Below are positions 21,232-33,059 of a DNA stretch of 64,000 nt, in pieces. Position numbers and translations under genes: made by a program. The notes under the pieces are model-generated. The model saw nothing but the letters and a program-made list of their open reading frames with translations, did not search any database and was not told the DNA's origin. Positions within the stretch are counted from its first letter, which is position 1. Each line of letters begins with the position of its first letter. Source of the DNA: Bimuria novae-zelandiae CBS 107.79 (lineage: Eukaryota; Ascomycota; Dothideomycetes; Pleosporales; Didymosphaeriaceae); NCBI GenBank assembly GCA_010015655.1, contig ML976723.1, positions 308,347 through 372,346 of the forward strand, given 5' to 3'.

Positions 21232-21591
21232 CTATCCATAAGGTGATAAGGCCCGACTGCGGGAGCGATGGCGGTCGTCCCATCCCTAACAACCCCTCAT
21301 CGAACTTCCTTAACTTCTATCTTACACGCTGCCTAGGCATGTGCGAAGCAAACCAGGCACCTAAAAGCCTAAAAAGCGACTGTGAGAGCGACAGCGAAAA
21401 ATCGCCATTCCCTATGTGTCCAACAAAGCCACCCCGGAAGCGAACTCTCGCTTTTAGCACCGATATATAAGCTGCCAGCAACTCTCATAAACCGACACTC
21501 TGTACAGTGAATAACTTCCCAAGGCCGGACGTGTGTTCGAGTTCAACCCGGCTCCATTCAACCAAGCTCGACAGACCCTGAGGTCGCCAAA
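21232..21591. other. upstream region of the NYN gene
   Basis: 360 bp of GC-balanced sequence after the transposon block. No ATG-initiated gene is supported. Probably the promoter and 5' leader of the next gene. Confidence 0.5.
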
Positions 21592-22422
21592 ATGGCAAAC
21601 AACAACAACACGAACCTTGCGCTGCTGATCGATGGCGACAACGTCTCGCCTCGGATCATCGTCAGTCTCATGGCCGAAGTCGCCAACTACGGCACCGCCA
21701 GCGTACGACGCATCTACGGCGACTGGACAAGCCCTAATCTGAAGGGCTGGAAAGAACGTCTACTCAACCACTCCATCACGCCCATCCAACAATTCACCTA
21801 CACAACGGGCAAGAATGCCACCGACGGAGCGATGATCATCGATGCCATGGACCTCCTATACACCGGGCGTTTCTCCAGCTTCTGCATCGTCTCCAGCGAC
21901 AGTGATTTCACGCGCCTCGCCGCCCGGATCCGCGAGCAAGGCGTCACCGTCTACGGTTTCGGCGAGCGCAAAACAAACAACGCATTCATCGCCGCGTGAG
22001 ACAAATTCGTCTACTTCGACGCACTGGAGGCAGAGCCCGAGCAGCCCGAGCAGCCCGTGCCTTCACCCTATCAGCCCGGCATGCTTGCCCGTGTCGCTCC
22101 CACCGCCACCGTCCCCCAAGCGCCCCGACCGCTGGATCAAGCCGCAATCACAGGCCTCATACGCGCGGTGAACAACTCCGTGAGCGACGGCGATAACTGG
22201 GCGAATCTAGCCGACGTGGGGAACTATCTGAGGAAGATATCGCCGGACCTGATCCCGCGCAACTACGGGTATGAGAAGTTTCGCCAGTTTGCGGAGGCCT
22301 CTGGGATTGTGGAGCTAAGGGTGAAGAATATGGGGGATAAGCCTCTAGTTATGTTGATTCGGCTTAAGGATGCGCGGTCAAAGGGGAGGCGTCTCCCGTG
22401 GCAAATGCAGGTTGATCATTAG
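21592..22422 (+). pseudogene. NYN (PIN-like) RNase domain plus LOTUS/OST-HTH protein, in-frame TGA at codon 136
   Basis: One continuous intronless frame of 277 codons, interrupted once by TGA at 21997-21999. Residues 1-135 form a LabA-type NYN domain: LLIDGDN near the N-terminus and VSSDSDF supply the acidic metal-binding residues. Sequence after the stop (DKFVYFDALE) continues the same family, and residues about 180-270 form an OST-HTH/LOTUS domain (YEKFRQFAEASGIVEL). Members are predicted metal-dependent nucleases acting on RNA. The TGA replaces a codon expected to be TGC or similar, and it is not a RIP change. It may be a nonsense mutation, a sequencing error or a readthrough site. Without readthrough the product is the NYN domain alone. 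Confidence 0.8.
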
Positions 22423-23229
22423 CGACGAGGGGGCGCTGAGGGCTGGATCTGGGCGGCTGGGTACGAAGGACATTTTTTCGGCCACTGTATTGCCCGTCCT
22501 GGGGTAACAAGCCGGACTAAGAGTAGGTTGAATAGAAATGTTTTATTTGATCTTTTATTTTCATGATTGGGATGGATCAGAAATTGAGGCGACAATATTT
22601 AAGAATTAACAGTAACTCGCAACAGTTTCTGTTCATTGCGTCTACACACAATTGAGTTCTCTTACTACGTCAACATTCGCGGAAGGAAATCCAGGCGTGG
22701 ACCTTGTTACAGAAAAACAGTGACCACGCGCGTGAAGCTGGAAGTTGGCCATTGTCTTCCTTATCCTCGGGTAACACACTAGTAAGTAACTGTTGTCTGT
22801 GTGGCCAACTTTCGCCTCTGCACGAGGTAGTGGTATATGGATAGACAAGTAGTGGCAGAAGGCTAAGAAAGAATGTTCGTTCACAGAATAGACTTCTGGC
22901 GTATTATGGCAAGGTGGTCTTCTCTCACTCCCGCGTGAAGGTGAAAGTTGGACATACAGTACCAAGATACGTGCGACCAGTTGTTGTATTGCCTGTCCTG
23001 GGGTAACACACTATCCTTTTATCTAACTGTATATTTTAGCTTTTATAGAGGAGAGCAGCACCGTCGTCAACTTGCGGATTCTTGCGTGCTATACCACTGC
23101 TTTTCTTCGGACAGGGACAACATTGTCTGCGATGAATATTCTTCTATCGTCCACGCTGGTCTATATGATCTCACGAGCGCTGGAAGAGTCACCAAACGCC
23201 CCGCAACGATGCAGCTCGCCATGCTCCAT
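22423..23229. other. intergenic with a repeated motif
   Basis: About 800 bp without a supported gene. A motif around TCCTGGGGTAACA occurs near 22497 and 22996, with a variant near 22773. A second motif (CGCGTGAAG.TG.AAGTTGG) occurs near 22728 and 22931, with an inverted copy near 22800-22830. Several short frames here have no recognisable domain. Confidence 0.45.
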
Positions 23230-24167
23230 CTACTCAAGCTGCCCCTCCGTCTTCAGCTTCGCCAGCTTAGCCGTCTCAGGATCCTTCGTAACTTCCTCAT
23301 ACTGCGGCCTCAGCAATTCAAACAGATCCGTGACCCTCCCATACGTAATACCACCTAGCCGACAAATCGGTTTCAGAACCTATCACATATTAGCTCCTCA
23401 CTCTACCAGCCAGCAACTCCGCTCAGACATACCTTAGGATCAATCAACACGCCCTCCTCATCCACAGCGTCCTCCCTCACCCAAAAATTCACGCCTTCAA
23501 CGATCGCCGTAACCCCCGTCTTCTTCCCCGGCGTCGCCCTACTCTCCCATTCCATCGTCTTCACCAGCTTCGCCTCAATGCTAAACACGCTCTCATGCAC
23601 GCGGTCCGGCTTCACAATGCTGCTCTTCGCCGGATGCAGCCCGCTGAACGCCCATTCGCTGATCCCCAGCGGGGCATTTAAGGACGTATAATTCGCCGCC
23701 TCGATGAAATCCTCGCTGATGATATTCAACGTACACTCCTCGTTCTTCAACAAATTTGCAAGACTATCTTTCGCGCTAGCAAGCCCGCCGGAGAACCCGA
23801 GCACGAACAGCGGCGGATCATGAGAAACCACATTGAAGTAGCTGAACGGCGCGAGATTCGTCGCGGTGCCGTCGGCTGAGATGGTGGACACGAAGCCCAC
23901 CGGGCGGGGCACGATGCCGGAAATAAGCAGCTTGTAGTTGTGCACTGGGGGGCGGCCGTCGGCGTAGGGGTTGATTTCGCGGTGGGATTTGGAGAGGAGG
24001 GAGGGGTTGTTGGAGCCGGAGCCCGGGGTCCATGAGGGTTGGGGCGTCTGCGTGAAGTGTACTGTGCGGGATGCGTCGAAGGGGGGCCGCGAGGCTTCGA
24101 CCTTTTTGAAGTCCGGGTGCGGGTTGCGCTTTATTTGCGCTTCGGCGTCGGCTTTGGGCTCGGCCAT
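23230..24167 (-). CDS. flavin reductase-like (FMN-binding split-barrel) protein
   Basis: Two exons, 23433-24167 and 23230-23379, joined across a 53-bp GT-AG intron (23380-23432); 885 nt, 294 aa. The start is the ATG of MAEPKADAEAQ, not the longer upstream frame. The core (residues about 85-235) has the family signature ISGIVPRPVGFVSTIS, then NLAPFSYFNVVSHDPPLFVLG, then NNEECTLNIIS-like and YTSLNAP segments, typical of Flavin_Reduct/DUF447 FMN-binding oxidoreductases. The C-terminus (VLKPICRLGGITYGRVTD) is encoded by exon 2, which supports the splice. The electron donor and substrate cannot be told. It is divergent from the hydrolase gene at 24770 with 602 bp between them. Confidence 0.87.
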
Positions 24168-24769
24168 TGTGATTTTGAGGTGAGTGAGTGAGTGTCCTGG
24201 GTCTGGTGACGTAGATGTGTGGTGTTTGGTGGTGGCTCTCACGGGTGCTGCCAGGGAGTATATGTTTGAATGACGCGATTTTTGTGTTTTACCCCTGCCA
24301 TGGGCATCGCACAATTGTACCGAGGCCCGGAACGCCTTCGAAGCTGACTACGTTCTTACGAATATACTTCTGGATTCTTTTTCAGAAGCCGTGGACGTCA
24401 TCGCCTACCATGGACGTACTGCCGACGCTAGCCTTACCCCGCCATTGGGCAGCTCGCATACCCCGCTATGGAAAGCATCGCATGCTCCCCTGTCGTGACG
24501 AGATAAGGTATCAAGACCGAGCAACACTCGATTGCAATTCCATGAAACACTGCTTTGTGCTTTCAAATCAATCTCTTCACTCCGCTCACGGTGATCCAAT
24601 AATTGGTCGGCTCTGCAGCTCCACGTCATCGCGACTTGCTCGGATAACGCTCGGAAATTGCACAGCTCCACTTCTTTGGCTGTAAACAGCAAGACATATA
24701 CAATCCTTCAGTGAACGAAGATACCTTGACGAGACTGAATAAGTATAAGTAGATCACATCGGACAGCAA
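24168..24769. promoter_or_regulatory. divergent intergenic region
   Basis: 602 bp shared by the flavin-reductase-like gene (minus) and the alpha/beta hydrolase gene (plus). A TATA-like TATAAG lies near 24744, about 26 bp before the hydrolase ATG. Shared regulation is possible but nothing specific is visible. Confidence 0.4.
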
Positions 24770-25919
24770 ATGGCGGCAGAACTTCCACACATAGACAGAC
24801 TCAACATGTCTGGCGATTACCAAACGTACAAGCTCGGCAACTTCAAGTTGCAGCGCGGAGGAGAGCTCCCGGACGCGTTCATCGCGTACAAGACCTTGGG
24901 AGATCCCTCGCTTCCAGCTATTGTGTACCCGACGTGGTACTCTGGTCGTGAGTGTAGTGCGCCACCCTTTGGTTTGATGTCTGCTAACGGAGCATCTGGC
25001 AGTCATCGCCTCCAATCTGTGGTTGACCGGTGCCGATAAAACCCTCGACCCTGCCAAATACTACATCATAATTCCGGCTTTGTTTGGGAATGGCGAATCA
25101 GCTTCGCCGTCGAACATGCCGGATCTCAGGCCGTTCCCAGAGATCACCTTCTATGACAACGTGCGGGCCCAGTATGAGCTCGTGACCAAGCATCTAAGCG
25201 TCAAACACGCGCGAGCAGTGTTGGGCTGGAGCATGGGTGCGGGTCAGACATTTCAGTGGGCCACGCAGTATCCGGACTTCATGGACCTGGTCGCTCCATT
25301 CTGCGGTGCCGCGAAGACCAGTGAACACAACCAGGCCATGCTCGAAGGCGTCAAGTCCGCCTTGTATGCGGCCAAGGGCACCAGCAGCGAGGGGGTCGGC
25401 AAGCAACATCTGAGCTCAGACAAAGACCAATACGTGCGTTTCACCGAAGAGTCGACGCGGGCTGGACTGAAGGCGCTCGGGCGAGTGTACTCTGGGTGGG
25501 GGTTTAGCCAAGCCTTTTATCGGGAGAAGCTGTACAAGAAGGCACTCGGCTTTAAGGATATCGAAGACTTCATGGTCAACTTCTGGGAGGCGTGGGCGTG
25601 CTCCAAAGATCCCGAGAACATGCTAGTGATGGCGAATACTTGGCAACTCGGCGATTGTTCGGATCAGGAGCCGTACAACGGGGACTTCCGGAAAGCGATG
25701 GAAGGTATCCAGGCGAAAGCGCTCGTTCTCCCCGCGAAGACTGATCTTTACTTTCCACCGGAAGATTCGGAGATTGAAGTGCAGAACATGCGGCCAGGCG
25801 TGGGCACACTCAAAGTTTTTCCAAGTATTTGGGGGCATTGGGCAGGCGGTCCCGGAGATAGCAAGGAGGACGTGAAGTGGCTGGATAAGCAACTCGGGGA
25901 TTTCTTCGCGCATAATTGA
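24770..25919 (+). CDS. MET2-like alpha/beta hydrolase (homoserine O-acetyltransferase superfamily)
   Basis: Two exons, 24770-24947 and 25003-25919, with a 55-bp intron (GTGAGT...CAG); 364 aa. The catalytic triad is visible: Ser about 136 in GWSMGAGQT, Asp about 307 in TDLYFPPED, His about 338 in IWGHWAGG. The fold starts with YKTLGDPSLPAIVYPTWYSG. This is the fungal branch related to homoserine acetyltransferase but shorter than true MET2 enzymes, and often annotated simply as alpha/beta hydrolase. Acyl transfer or hydrolysis is possible and the substrate is unknown. An alternative start at Met13 would not affect the fold. Confidence 0.88.
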
Positions 25920-25932
25920 GGTCCTGCCTATT

Positions 25933-26559
25933 TCACGCCTCTCCTGGCTTGATCTCTGCGGTACTCTTGAATCGATCACGAAAACCTTCTCGTTCGACGA
26001 CGTGGACTGTGTTGACATCCCACTCTATACAGTTCGACTTCAAGCCTTCCACAATGTGCTCCTTGATGTCTGCGTAGAGCTGCTTACCGTGAAGCACTGT
26101 CTTGACTGTCTTGACTTGTCCCAGGGACAAATGCGGCATGAAGATTTCTTGGCAGAAATAGTACTCTGGAAACTCAGTCTGTAGAGCCTGCTACAGCATG
26201 CAGCATGCGTGACGCTACCGAAGTTGAGGGTCCAAGGGCCACGGTTTTGAATGTTTGTCTTTTATGAAAGATGAGTGGTTCATCAGTAGCCAGCTGAAGG
26301 TGGAATGGCTTGATGTCCTTGGTGGCTCTCTTGATTCGCGTATAAATTTCTTTTTTCAACTCTGGCGCTGAAGTCTCCCTGTTCAAATGGGAAACCGCGG
26401 CGAGAAACGGGTACATGAGGGCTATGTGTGGAGGCAGAGTTTGAATTGCTTGTCCCATTTGCTCCGGACGGCTCCTAGGGGTGCGGTGAAGGTAGGCGGG
26501 GGCGGCAGAGCCAGAGCGATTTTGTAGGATAAGTGAGGAGGCGTAATTGGCTTGGGCAT
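25933..26559 (-). pseudogene. 2H phosphoesterase (2'-5' RNA ligase-like), frameshifted
   Basis: Three fragments in different frames together cover one 2H family protein. Fragment 1 starts at ATG 26557-26559 (MPKPITPPHLSYKIAL, then VRSKWDKQFKL). A shift near 26428 leads to fragment 2, with the first histidine motif PPHIALMYPF. A second break near 26190 follows an imperfect 7-bp duplication (CATGCTG twice) and is followed by TAG. Fragment 3 has QTEFPEYYF and the second motif MPHLSLGQ, ending at 25933. The family hydrolyses or ligates 2'-5' or cyclic phosphate bonds in RNA or nucleotides. Two frameshifts plus a stop make it non-functional, unless unrecognised introns restore it; none fits. Confidence 0.78.
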
Positions 26560-26859
26560 CGCGTGCATGCAAGGGCAAGAACGACCGAGGCCGCTGTGGC
26601 TGGGGGTGGCGCAGGAGTAGCGCGATTGGCTCCTTGTCTGTTGAAAGCCAACGGCAGCAACGTGCACCAAGTTTTGTTCACTCAACCGACAGTCGAAAGC
26701 TACCGACGGCGTCGCCATGTGGGAGCCCTCTACCTAGGCCCAACCGGCTCATCAACCCTCCCACGACAACCCTCCCGACACGCACCGAACCACCGCATCG
26801 CGCTTCGTCGAGCGCGCCGCAGCACCCCCGAGCGCCTGCCTGTCTCCATCGCACGCACA
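26560..26859. other. divergent spacer between 2H pseudogene and PAP1
   Basis: 300 bp of CpG-rich, C-rich sequence. It holds the PAP1 promoter and leader. Long overlapping frames here are composition artefacts. Confidence 0.5.
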
Positions 26860-28826
26860 ATGTCCGGCGGGAGGAAGAAGCTGGGCGTCACGGACCCGAT
26901 ATCCGAGGCACAGCCCACGAAGCAGGAGCTGCAGCTCAACGAGCAGCTCATCGAGTACCTCAAGCGCATCAACAACTTCGAGACGCCCGAGGGCAATGAG
27001 CGCAGGTGCGGCCCGCGACATGGCATAGATCACGCCGTTACTAACTTGCCACAGGGAAAAGGTGCTCAAGCACCTCCAGATGGTAACGGAGGAATTCGTA
27101 CGGCGCGTCGGCAAGAGCAAAGGCCTGCCACAGTCGACCATCGACAACCTCGGCGGCATGATCTACACGTACGGCAGCTACGCCATCGGCGTCCACGGCC
27201 CCGACTCCGACATCGATACCCTTGTCGTGACGCCCAAGACGGTCGATGTGGACGACTACTTCAAGCACTTCGGACCGACCTTCAAGGAGCTATCCGATCC
27301 CGCCAAGATCAACAGCTTCGTCGCCGTGCCCGACGCCTTTGTGCCCATCATCAAGCTGGAATACGACAGCGTGGACATAGATCTGATATTCGCCTCCTTG
27401 CCCTCGCAGCCGTCCATACCTCACGACTTCTCGCTGCTCGACCAAGGCGTATTGCGGGGCCTAGACGACCAGGCTATCCGCAGCGTGAATGGTGTTCGGA
27501 CGGCCAAGGAGCTGCTTGAGCTCGTGCCGCAACAGACAACATTCAAGCATGCTCTGCGCGCTATCAAGGTATGGGCCAACAAACGCGCCATATACGGCTT
27601 CGTCTTCGGGTACCCGGGTGGCATAGCCTGGGCAATCATGGTTGCTCGCCTTTGCCAGCTTTACCCTTTCGCATGCGGCTCGACCATCCTCAGCAAGTTC
27701 TTTGCCCTCCTCCGTACCTGGAACTGGCCACGACCCATCTTCTTGAAACAGGTTGAGACTTCGGACGTTCTGAACCTCTCGGTTTGGAACCCGACGCAGA
27801 ACTACCACGACAAACTACATGTGATGCCCGTCATCACTCCCTCGTATCCCTCCATGTGTTCGACTCACTCCGTCACCCACTCCACTCTCAAGATCATGAA
27901 GAACGAGTTTCTGCGCGCTAGCGAGATAGTCAACGGAATCGCCGACGGGAAGAACACTTGGGCTGACCTGTTCCAACGACATACGTTCTTCACCCTGGAC
28001 CACAAGTACTACCTTAGCGTCATCGTGTCTTCCACCGGCAACAAGGACCCCTTTGATGCATACTCGGGACGGGCACAGTCTAAGATTCGCCTCTTGGCCA
28101 GGAACATCGAAGTTGGCAACACTGGTATCGAGATGGCGCGCGTCTATCGGAAGGGAATCGAACGAGTGCATCGATGTGCCAACGAGAAGGAGATCGACGA
28201 GGTTAGACAAGGGTCCATCAAGTACAAGATCCCTGCCGAGGACGCCACCACGGACAGCGGCGACGGAAAAACCATAGTATATACCACCACGTGGTATGTT
28301 GGTCTGACACTAGCAGAAGGTGAGAGAATAGTCCTTGTCCGGTCCACGCATGACTAACTTTAATAGCGACGAAAGCGCTCGATATATCGTACCCTGTGGA
28401 AGAGTACAGGCGCCTTTGCGAGGACGACAACGACGTTTTCGACCGAAGCTGCATGGGCACCAAGATCGTTCACACGCGGAAGTATGTGAGCTGCCAAAAT
28501 CGTACAGTCTTCTGCTAACACACGCAGCTATGACCTACCCAGTGATCTCTTCGAGCAAGGCGATATTAAACCGACCAAGAGCCACAAGCCTAAGAAAGAT
28601 GAGAAGAAGAAGAAGGTCAACGGTACGAAAGGTGCCAAGCGTCAATTTGCCGAAACAGGTCTCGAAGTGCGTAATATGTCGACCACAAAGAATCCCCGAT
28701 TGCTGTAACGCCGTGAGAGACGGCACATGAATTTCGTGCTGACTTTTGCTAATCTAGGCCAGCGAGAGATTCAACAAGAAGCAAGCCTCAGAAGCCAACG
28801 GTATCCCCATGTCGACCCCGGCATGA
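26860..28826 (+). CDS. PAP1: poly(A) polymerase
   Basis: Five exons: 26860-27005, 27055-28319, 28367-28481, 28528-28666, 28758-28826 (1734 nt, 577 aa). Introns of 49, 47, 46 and 91 bp, all GT-AG. It adds the poly(A) tail to pre-mRNA 3' ends in the nucleus as part of the cleavage and polyadenylation factor. The nucleotidyltransferase core shows GSYAIGVHGPDSDID (residues about 89-103) with the two metal-binding Asp, and VDIDLIFA with the third near 158. The central domain includes FKHALRAIKVWANKRAIYGF and GYPGGIAWAIMVARLCQLYP. The RNA-binding domain follows (TLDHKYYLSVIVSS). The tail is Lys-rich (KPKKDEKKKK), as in yeast PAP1. Length matches the family (about 570-600). Confidence 0.93.
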
Positions 28827-29862
28827 ATTTGCTAGTGGCTAGATTTGTGCATGCCCGGAACAGTATCTTACGAAAAGGACCGGAGCATCACGACGCTTCG
28901 GCACAGGCTTACTCGCAACTATGGTTACACCAGGCCGCTACGAGGTCCACACTGGCATCGTCGAGACCACCTTGACATGCTTGGGGCAGTCACGATGCTG
29001 TGCAGCGCCCTCCAATCCAGATTGCGGCCCGATAGCGCATCCCCGTGCCAGCCCACTGTGGCTACCCTAAACAACAAAACCAGAAAAAAAGTGGAAAAGG
29101 TTGCTTCACCGCGCCACAAAATCTACAGCAACTGGAAAACAGGAAACAGAAACGATCGGCTGCCGTCGGCATCCCACACAGTTCGCCCAGTGAGGCATTG
29201 GTGCATTCACTTGCGGTAAGTTTCTTTTCTTCATCTTCGGACAAAGCCGGCGTTCTTTTCGTCGATTTTCATGCATTGGGGGCGGCGAATGGAAAGGGTT
29301 GGGATCATGGGCGACCACGCTGTCTTCTTGAACATTGGGCGGATGGGTGGGATCATAATTTGCTTTGGCGGACTTTCTTTTTGTCTGTTTGGGAGGGCCG
29401 ATCGTTGGCTGGCATTGCACTTGGCAATGTACATACCTCTTGGAGGGAATTTACTACATTTATGGTGTCCTTGGACGCCGACAAAATATCTTGGACTTAC
29501 TTGGAGATGGTGATGTTGACCAGTGCAGTCTTGCTAATCAACCAGGGGTTTCGTGACATTCGAGATTAATGTTCAAGCTCCAACTGATTTGTACATGCTG
29601 GAGTCTGGAGAAGGCGGGTTGCCAGAATATAGCGTGCAGATGTTGCGACCCTAGTCAACCGAGGTGCTGACAGTCAAGGGTCCGAGCTCGCGCTAAAATC
29701 CGAAATCTTGGCAAGTCTGAACTTTTTCTCCCGCGCAGCCTCCAGCGCGCAGTCGTCGACTTCGCCAGCCAAACGGATACTGCAACAATTTGGCCTGTAC
29801 TGCTACGGATAATAGACTTACAGCACAGCAATCGTACACCGGCACCCGTCGCATCCCCCACG
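28827..29862. other. intergenic between PAP1 and DRS1
   Basis: About 1 kb, containing the PAP1 3' untranslated region and the DRS1 promoter. Frames up to 174 codons (29045-29569) exist but show no domain, signal or splice support, and overlapping frames are open on both strands. Confidence 0.5.
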
Positions 29863-32368
29863 ATGGCGCCGAAAGTCGACGACGACTTCATCTTCACCAT
29901 CTCCGACCACGACGATGTCTCAGACGACGGCGCAGAGCAGGCCAACGACAAGCCCAAGCTCGCCGGACGTGGCAAGAAGCGCAAGCTTGATGATGCCGCG
30001 TTAGTGAAGTCCAAGGAGGTCCAGCCTTCCAAGAAAAGCAAGAAGAAGAAGGGCAAAAAGGCCGAGGACGTGATACCGGAACTTGACGAGGTGAACGACG
30101 ATGAGATTGCAGAGCCTGCGGAAGATGTCGATGACAACGATGACATTGCGAGCGACTTCGAATTCGCGCCGGGCGATGTTGATGTTGGGTACGTCGAAGA
30201 CTTTGACGGCTGGGAGCCGGCAGCACAACAGGACTCAAAGGCTTCGGAACGGAAGGATACTGCTGTTGATATCGAAGAGATAATTGCGCGGAAGTGCAGC
30301 AAGCAGAAAAAGGCAGAGTCTGAGGACCAGTCAGCCCAGGATGAGGCAGCTGGGGACGGTTTTGAGGGCTTTGGTGACGACGACGAGCTCCTGGCTGACG
30401 ACGCGTTTGGCATGGGCGCTGAAAGTGAGGATGAGGATGAGGCTGAGGCTGAGGAAGGAGAAGAAGACGAAGGCTCTGATGCCGGCGAGGACGAAAGCAT
30501 GCAAGACGCGGACCCTGAGGCAGACAATGACTCTGACGATGAATCAGTGGCTGCTCCTGTGGCGCATCCTATGGACATGGAAGGGGTAGAATCAGAGGAT
30601 GAGAGTGAACACGAAGATTCTGCAGAAGCCAAAAAGGCCGCCGAGTTCTTCGCACCGGAAGACAGCGTCACAGCACAGAAGAAGAAGGGCGCGAAAGCGA
30701 GTGGCGGATCATTCCAGGCCATGTCACTTTCCAGACCTATCTTGAAGGGGTTGGCCTCCGTAGGTTTCACCGAGCCGACTCCTATCCAGGGCAAGACGAT
30801 ACCAATTGCGATGGAAGGCAAGGACGTGGTCGGAGGAGCCGTCACTGGTTCCGGTAAAACGGCTGCTTTTTTGATACCCATTCTCGAACGTCTCCTATAT
30901 CGACCGAAGAAGATACCCACGACTCGTGTTGCTATACTCATGCCAACGCGTGAGTTGGCAGTGCAGTGTTTCAACGTTGCTCAGAAGCTCGCTGCGTACA
31001 CCGACATCACCTTTGCACAACTCGCTGGTGGTTTCTCCCTACGCGAACAAGAAGCTGTGCTCCGAACCAAACCCGACGTTGTCATTGCGACACCAGGTCG
31101 TTTCATCGACCACATGCAGAACTCTGCGGGTTTCCAGGTTGAAAATCTCGAGATCCTTGTTCTTGACGAGGCTGATCGTATGCTTGAGGAGGGGTTCGAA
31201 AGCCAGCTGAACGAGATCCTGACGACGATTCCGAAATCGAGGCAGACGATGCTTTTCTCGGCGACCATGTCCACTTCGGTCGACAAGCTCATTCAGATTG
31301 GCATGAATAGGCCAGTGCGGCTCATGGTTGACTCTAAAAAGCACACTGTGGCTGGGTTGACACAGGAATTCGTTCGGATCAGAAAAGGCAAGGAGGACAG
31401 ACGCTTGGCGTACCTTATGTACATCTGCACAAAGGTGTATACCGACAGAGTCATCATCTTCTTCCGGCAAAAGAAGGAGGCGCATCGGGTCAGAGTGGTG
31501 TTTGCGTTGTGTGGGCTCAAGGCTACTGAACTTCACGGCAATTTGACACAGGAACAAGTAAGTCGCTCTCTCAACTCTGACTGAATTGACTTTTAACATG
31601 TCCCAGCGTATTCAAAGCGTAGAAGCCTTCCGCTCTGGCCAGGCGAACTTTTTGCTGGCAACTGACGTTGCTTCACGTGGTCTCGATATCAAGAACGTCT
31701 CGACAGTCATCAACTACGAAGCACCACAAACACACGAGATCTACCTGCATCGTGTCGGCCGTACTGCGCGTGCCGGACGAAGTGGACGTTCGTGCACCAT
31801 TGCCGCTGAGCCCGATCGTAAAGTTGTCAAACAGGCTGTACGAGCGTCCCGTGGGCAGGGTGCAAAGGTCGTCAGCCGTCAAGTGCCTCAAGAAGAGTCG
31901 GACAAGTGGTCCAAGAAACTGCGTGAGCTCGAAGATGAAATCGAGGAAGTTCTACAAGAGGAAAAGGAGGAACGCGCGATGAGTATCACGGAGCGCGATT
32001 TGAAGCGTGGAGAGAATTTAATCGTGCATGAAGACGAAATCAAGTCCCGACCGAAACGAACATGGTTCGAGTCGGAGAAGGATAAGCAGCGGGCGAAGGA
32101 GAAGGGAGCTGCGGTGTTGAATGGAGCTCAAAAGTCGGACAAGAAGAAGAAGCTAAGCGGAAAGGACCGCAAGAAGCTAGACCTTCAGGATGTGCGAACA
32201 GAAGGTAGAGTTTGGAAGAAGGGCAAGGAGGATAGGGGTAAGAAGACGCTTAAGGGCAACGATGGCGCTGGCAAGAAGGCATTCAAAGGGAAGCCCAAAG
32301 GGAAGCCCACAGGCAAGCCCACAGGCAAGCCCACAGGCAAGCCCAAAGCCGGCAAAAGGCGTCAGTAG
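29863..32368 (+). CDS. DRS1: ATP-dependent DEAD-box RNA helicase, 60S ribosome biogenesis
   Basis: Two exons, 29863-31557 and 31607-32368, with a 49-bp intron (GTAAGT...CAG); 818 aa. The acidic N-terminal third (residues about 1-270, with Asp/Glu runs and Lys-rich [10 protein letters not shown]) is typical of DRS1/DDX27. All helicase motifs are present: Q motif (GFTEPTPIQ, about 300), AVTGSGKT (about 328), PTRELA, ATPGR, DEAD (about 434), SAT (about 465), TDVASRGLD and [13 protein letters not shown] (about 612). The C-terminus is a basic tail ending in four to five repeats of GKPT/GKPK. It acts in the nucleolus on pre-60S particles. The intron falls between motifs IV and V. Confidence 0.93.
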
Positions 32369-33059
32369 TCTACCCTGTGTCGCAGGATCGAAAATCTAGG
32401 AACTTTGAAGCAACCAGCGTGTGCACCCTGCCCAGAAATACCCATGAATTTATGTGGCCTCGGCATAAGGCGATTGGTTTTGGAGGTGTGAAATGATGTA
32501 GTGTTTAGCTAAGGATGCCAAGGCCGTTTAGCTCGTATGCGCGGAGGTCGGCGGAGGAGTCGGACCAAAAGTGCAGTGCCAATTCGATGGGCTTTAATTT
32601 CACCATCTCACCCATCGCGCCTGCCTTCTGCCTGCTGTCTGCTCTGCTCAGCCTTCACACACCTTCAACACACTGCGCCACCTTGAGATTCACCTCATAC
32701 TTCAACAGCATTCCCGCGCACCCAGGAACTCACACGCAAGCACGTACGCTACGGCCGCCGAGAAGGCCTGCACGGTGAGCGCCTGTTATCAGCTTATCGC
32801 CGCGTCTCCTGGAATAACTTTTGTTCACACCACCCGAAAAGAGGCCGCAGCGAGTTCCCCGCTTGCTCTTCCACTGTACTAGGCGTGTTCCAGCTTGGCG
32901 CATACCCACGACTGTGCCGGCTTACGGACCCACCTACATCGGAGCTTGGAAGAGGTACAGCAACAGCAACAAGTTCATCTGCGGGGTGAACGAGCGCTCT
33001 GATCTGGACAAACACCGGAGCAGGACTGTATCACCTACACAGAGCATTTGGTGCCCAAC
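32369..33059. other. intergenic between DRS1 and PIS1
   Basis: About 690 bp with the DRS1 3' end and PIS1 leader. A CT-rich tract at about 32630-32700 may belong to the PIS1 promoter. No gene supported. Confidence 0.5.

Noticed and set aside
21243..21470. 75-codon frame upstream of the NYN gene
   Set aside because: Starts at GTG, has no recognisable domain, and lies in the probable promoter.
26533..27519. 328-codon plus-strand frame overlapping PAP1
   Set aside because: Reads PAP1 exon 2 out of frame and through intron 1. The PAP1 frame carries all catalytic motifs.
29045..29569. 174-codon frame between PAP1 and DRS1
   Set aside because: No domain, signal or conserved motif, and overlapping frames exist on both strands. 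More likely PAP1 3' region.
29655..30974. 439-codon minus-strand Ser-rich frame
   Set aside because: Antisense of the Asp/Glu-rich N-terminus of DRS1, which reads as Ser-rich on the other strand.
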